Below are positions 63,023 through 64,000 of a stretch of 64,000 bases of DNA, piece after piece. The stretch is from Bosea sp. F3-2 (GTDB taxonomy: Bacteria; Pseudomonadota; Alphaproteobacteria; Rhizobiales; Beijerinckiaceae): positions 1,984,001-2,048,000 of the forward strand of contig NZ_CP042331.1 in the NCBI RefSeq assembly GCF_008253865.1, read 5' to 3'. A program made the position numbers and the translations under genes. Below the pieces are notes generated by a model. It saw only the letters and a list, made by a program, of their open reading frames with translations. It made no database searches and was not told the DNA's origin. How positions within the stretch are numbered: position 1 is the first letter of the stretch; each line of letters opens with the position of its first letter.

Positions 63023-63601
63023 TCAAAGCAGCTCTTCCGGCGGCAGCAAATCGAGGCGGCGCAGTTCGACGCGCGTCTGCTGCGAATCGTAGAGCAGGAA
63101 ATACTCGTCGAGCTGCGGGGGCGCGATATCGGTCCCCGCCAGCATCGCATGGGCCTGGCCGCGATGGTGGATCTGGTGCTGGAAGAGATGCGCCAGCAGA
63201 TCGTCGATCCGCTCCTCGATCGCGCCGTGTTCGCCGCGATCCGTGGTGACGGTCGCATTGAGTGCGTTGTCCGACAGCCCGTCGCAGACGGCGATGAGGC
63301 GGCGATCGGCCGCGCTCTGTGCCTGGAACAACGCCGGCGCTTCGAAGGGCCGGAAGCGCTCGAACACCTGCCGCCCGAGCCCACCGCGCTCGAGCGCGTC
63401 GATGTAGTAGAGATCGACCATCAGGTTGTGATTCAGCGTCTCGTGCAGCGAGGGGAAGAAGCTCGTGCGCGTCGCCTTGAAGGCAGCATCGTCGAGCTTC
63501 ATGCAGGCCGAAAGCAGCCGCCAGTTCGCCCAGGCGTTGTTATGCGCCATCTTGCGGAAATGGGCGCTCAGCGGCCCGCGGCGGCTCGCGCTCTCAGACA
63601 T
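63023..63601 (-). CDS. DinB-family protein
   Basis: A 192-residue four-helix-bundle protein with the DinB metal-binding His set: one in SLHETLNHNLMVDLYYIDALERG (about 50-72) and two in LLAHLFQHQIHHRGQAHAML (about 135-154). The family includes thiol-dependent transferases and damage-inducible proteins. It starts 8 bases after the FAH-family gene stop. Role unclear. Confidence 0.85.
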   Translation of the reverse strand: MSESASRRGPLSAHFRKMAHNNAWANWRLLSACMKLDDAAFKATRTSFFPSLHETLNHNLMVDLYYIDALERGGLGRQVFERFRPFEAPALFQAQSAADRRLIAVCDGLSDNALNATVTTDRGEHGAIEERIDDLLAHLFQHQIHHRGQAHAMLAGTDIAPPQLDEYFLLYDSQQTRVELRRLDLLPPEELL

Positions 63602-63609
63602 CGCACGAC

Positions 63610-64000
63610 TCAGACATGAGGCAGGATCTCCTGTTCGATCGCGCCGAAGATGGAGTGCCCGGCGGCGTCCTTCATCTCGATGCGGACCGTGTCGCCGAAA
63701 CGCAGGAAAGGCGTCTTCGGTTCGCCCTGGAGGATCGTCTCGACCATGCGCTGCTCGGCGATGCAGGCATAGCCGAGGCCGCCCTCCGCCGCCGGCCGGC
63801 CGGGGCCACCGCCAGTATCGCGATTCGAGACCGTGCCGGAGCCGATGATCGTCCCGGCCGAGAGCCGGCGCGTGGCGGCGGCATGGGCAACGAGCGCGCC
63901 GAAATCAAAGGTCATGTCGGCGCCGGCATCGGGCCTGCCGAAGAGGCTGCCATTGACTTGCGCCAGCAACGGCAGATGGAGCTTTCCATCCCGCCAGGCT
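63610..64000 (-). CDS. Fumarylacetoacetate hydrolase family protein, C-terminal part
   Basis: The 5' end lies outside the window. The frame is open to the edge, where DGKLHLPLLAQVNGSLFGRPD is followed by DMTFDFGALVAHAAATRRLSAGTIIGSGTVSNRD, the characteristic FAH C-terminal segments, and later LRFGDTVRIEMKD. Members hydrolyse C-C bonds of beta-diketo acids, for example in tyrosine or homogentisate breakdown. The apparent TTG start at 63969 is internal. Confidence 0.9.
   Translation of the reverse strand, partial: AWRDGKLHLPLLAQVNGSLFGRPDAGADMTFDFGALVAHAAATRRLSAGTIIGSGTVSNRDTGGGPGRPAAEGGLGYACIAEQRMVETILQGEPKTPFLRFGDTVRIEMKDAAGHSIFGAIEQEILPHV

Overview
The window is a high-GC chromosomal segment of an alphaproteobacterium, most likely Hyphomicrobiales and Bosea- or Methylobacterium-like. 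I infer this from base composition, the short Rhizobiales-type Psd next to PssA, the napEFDABC order and an Atm1-type exporter. No sequence search was run. No phage, plasmid replication, conjugation or CRISPR signature was seen.

Layout. 1-8.5 kb: the 3' end of a proline/glutamine-rich protein, a small membrane protein, a mono-heme cytochrome c, a SABATH-like methyltransferase, an ECF sigma factor with DUF4142 and cupredoxin genes, and an MFS transporter. A fragment of a P-type ATPase lies between the MFS gene and oxyR. 8.5-12.8 kb: divergent oxyR/katG, a stand-alone cNMP-binding protein and an IS5-family insertion sequence set at the edge of a palindromic repeat. 12.8-18.3 kb: a GNAT acetyltransferase, an Orn/Lys/Arg decarboxylase, and a cobalamin riboswitch in front of a BtuB-type receptor. 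18.4-23.3 kb: napEFDABC (periplasmic nitrate reductase) with an FNR/FixK-like box. 23.6-31.6 kb: a sugar ABC transporter with a GH31 glucosidase, a divergent LacI regulator and a perfect palindromic operator.

32-43.9 kb is the most coherent part: a selenocysteine-dependent formate dehydrogenase (catalytic subunit read through an in-frame UGA with a SECIS hairpin just behind it, then Fe-S subunit, cytochrome b subunit and FdhE). It is followed by selA, a Sel1-repeat gene, selB, tRNA-Sec, an uncharacterised ORF and selD on the opposite strand. The substrate enzyme and every Sec-specific factor are therefore together. Formate oxidation by this enzyme and nitrate reduction by Nap could form one quinone-linked respiratory chain.

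43.9-64 kb is mostly housekeeping: a transglutaminase-like protein behind a damaged TlpA-like gene, tRNA-Phe, small unknown genes, yacG-SDR-maf, pssA/psd, an Atm1-type exporter, cysS-sORF-cimA, CreA, a second GNAT, DinB and a partial FAH-family hydrolase. The cysS-cimA operon has a 15-codon upstream ORF rich in Cys and Ile codons followed at once by a long-range hairpin, and a 36-codon ORF that overlaps both neighbours by 4 nt. Large palindromic intergenic repeats recur. One has replaced the 3' end of selB, one is nested inside another, and one carries the insertion sequence.
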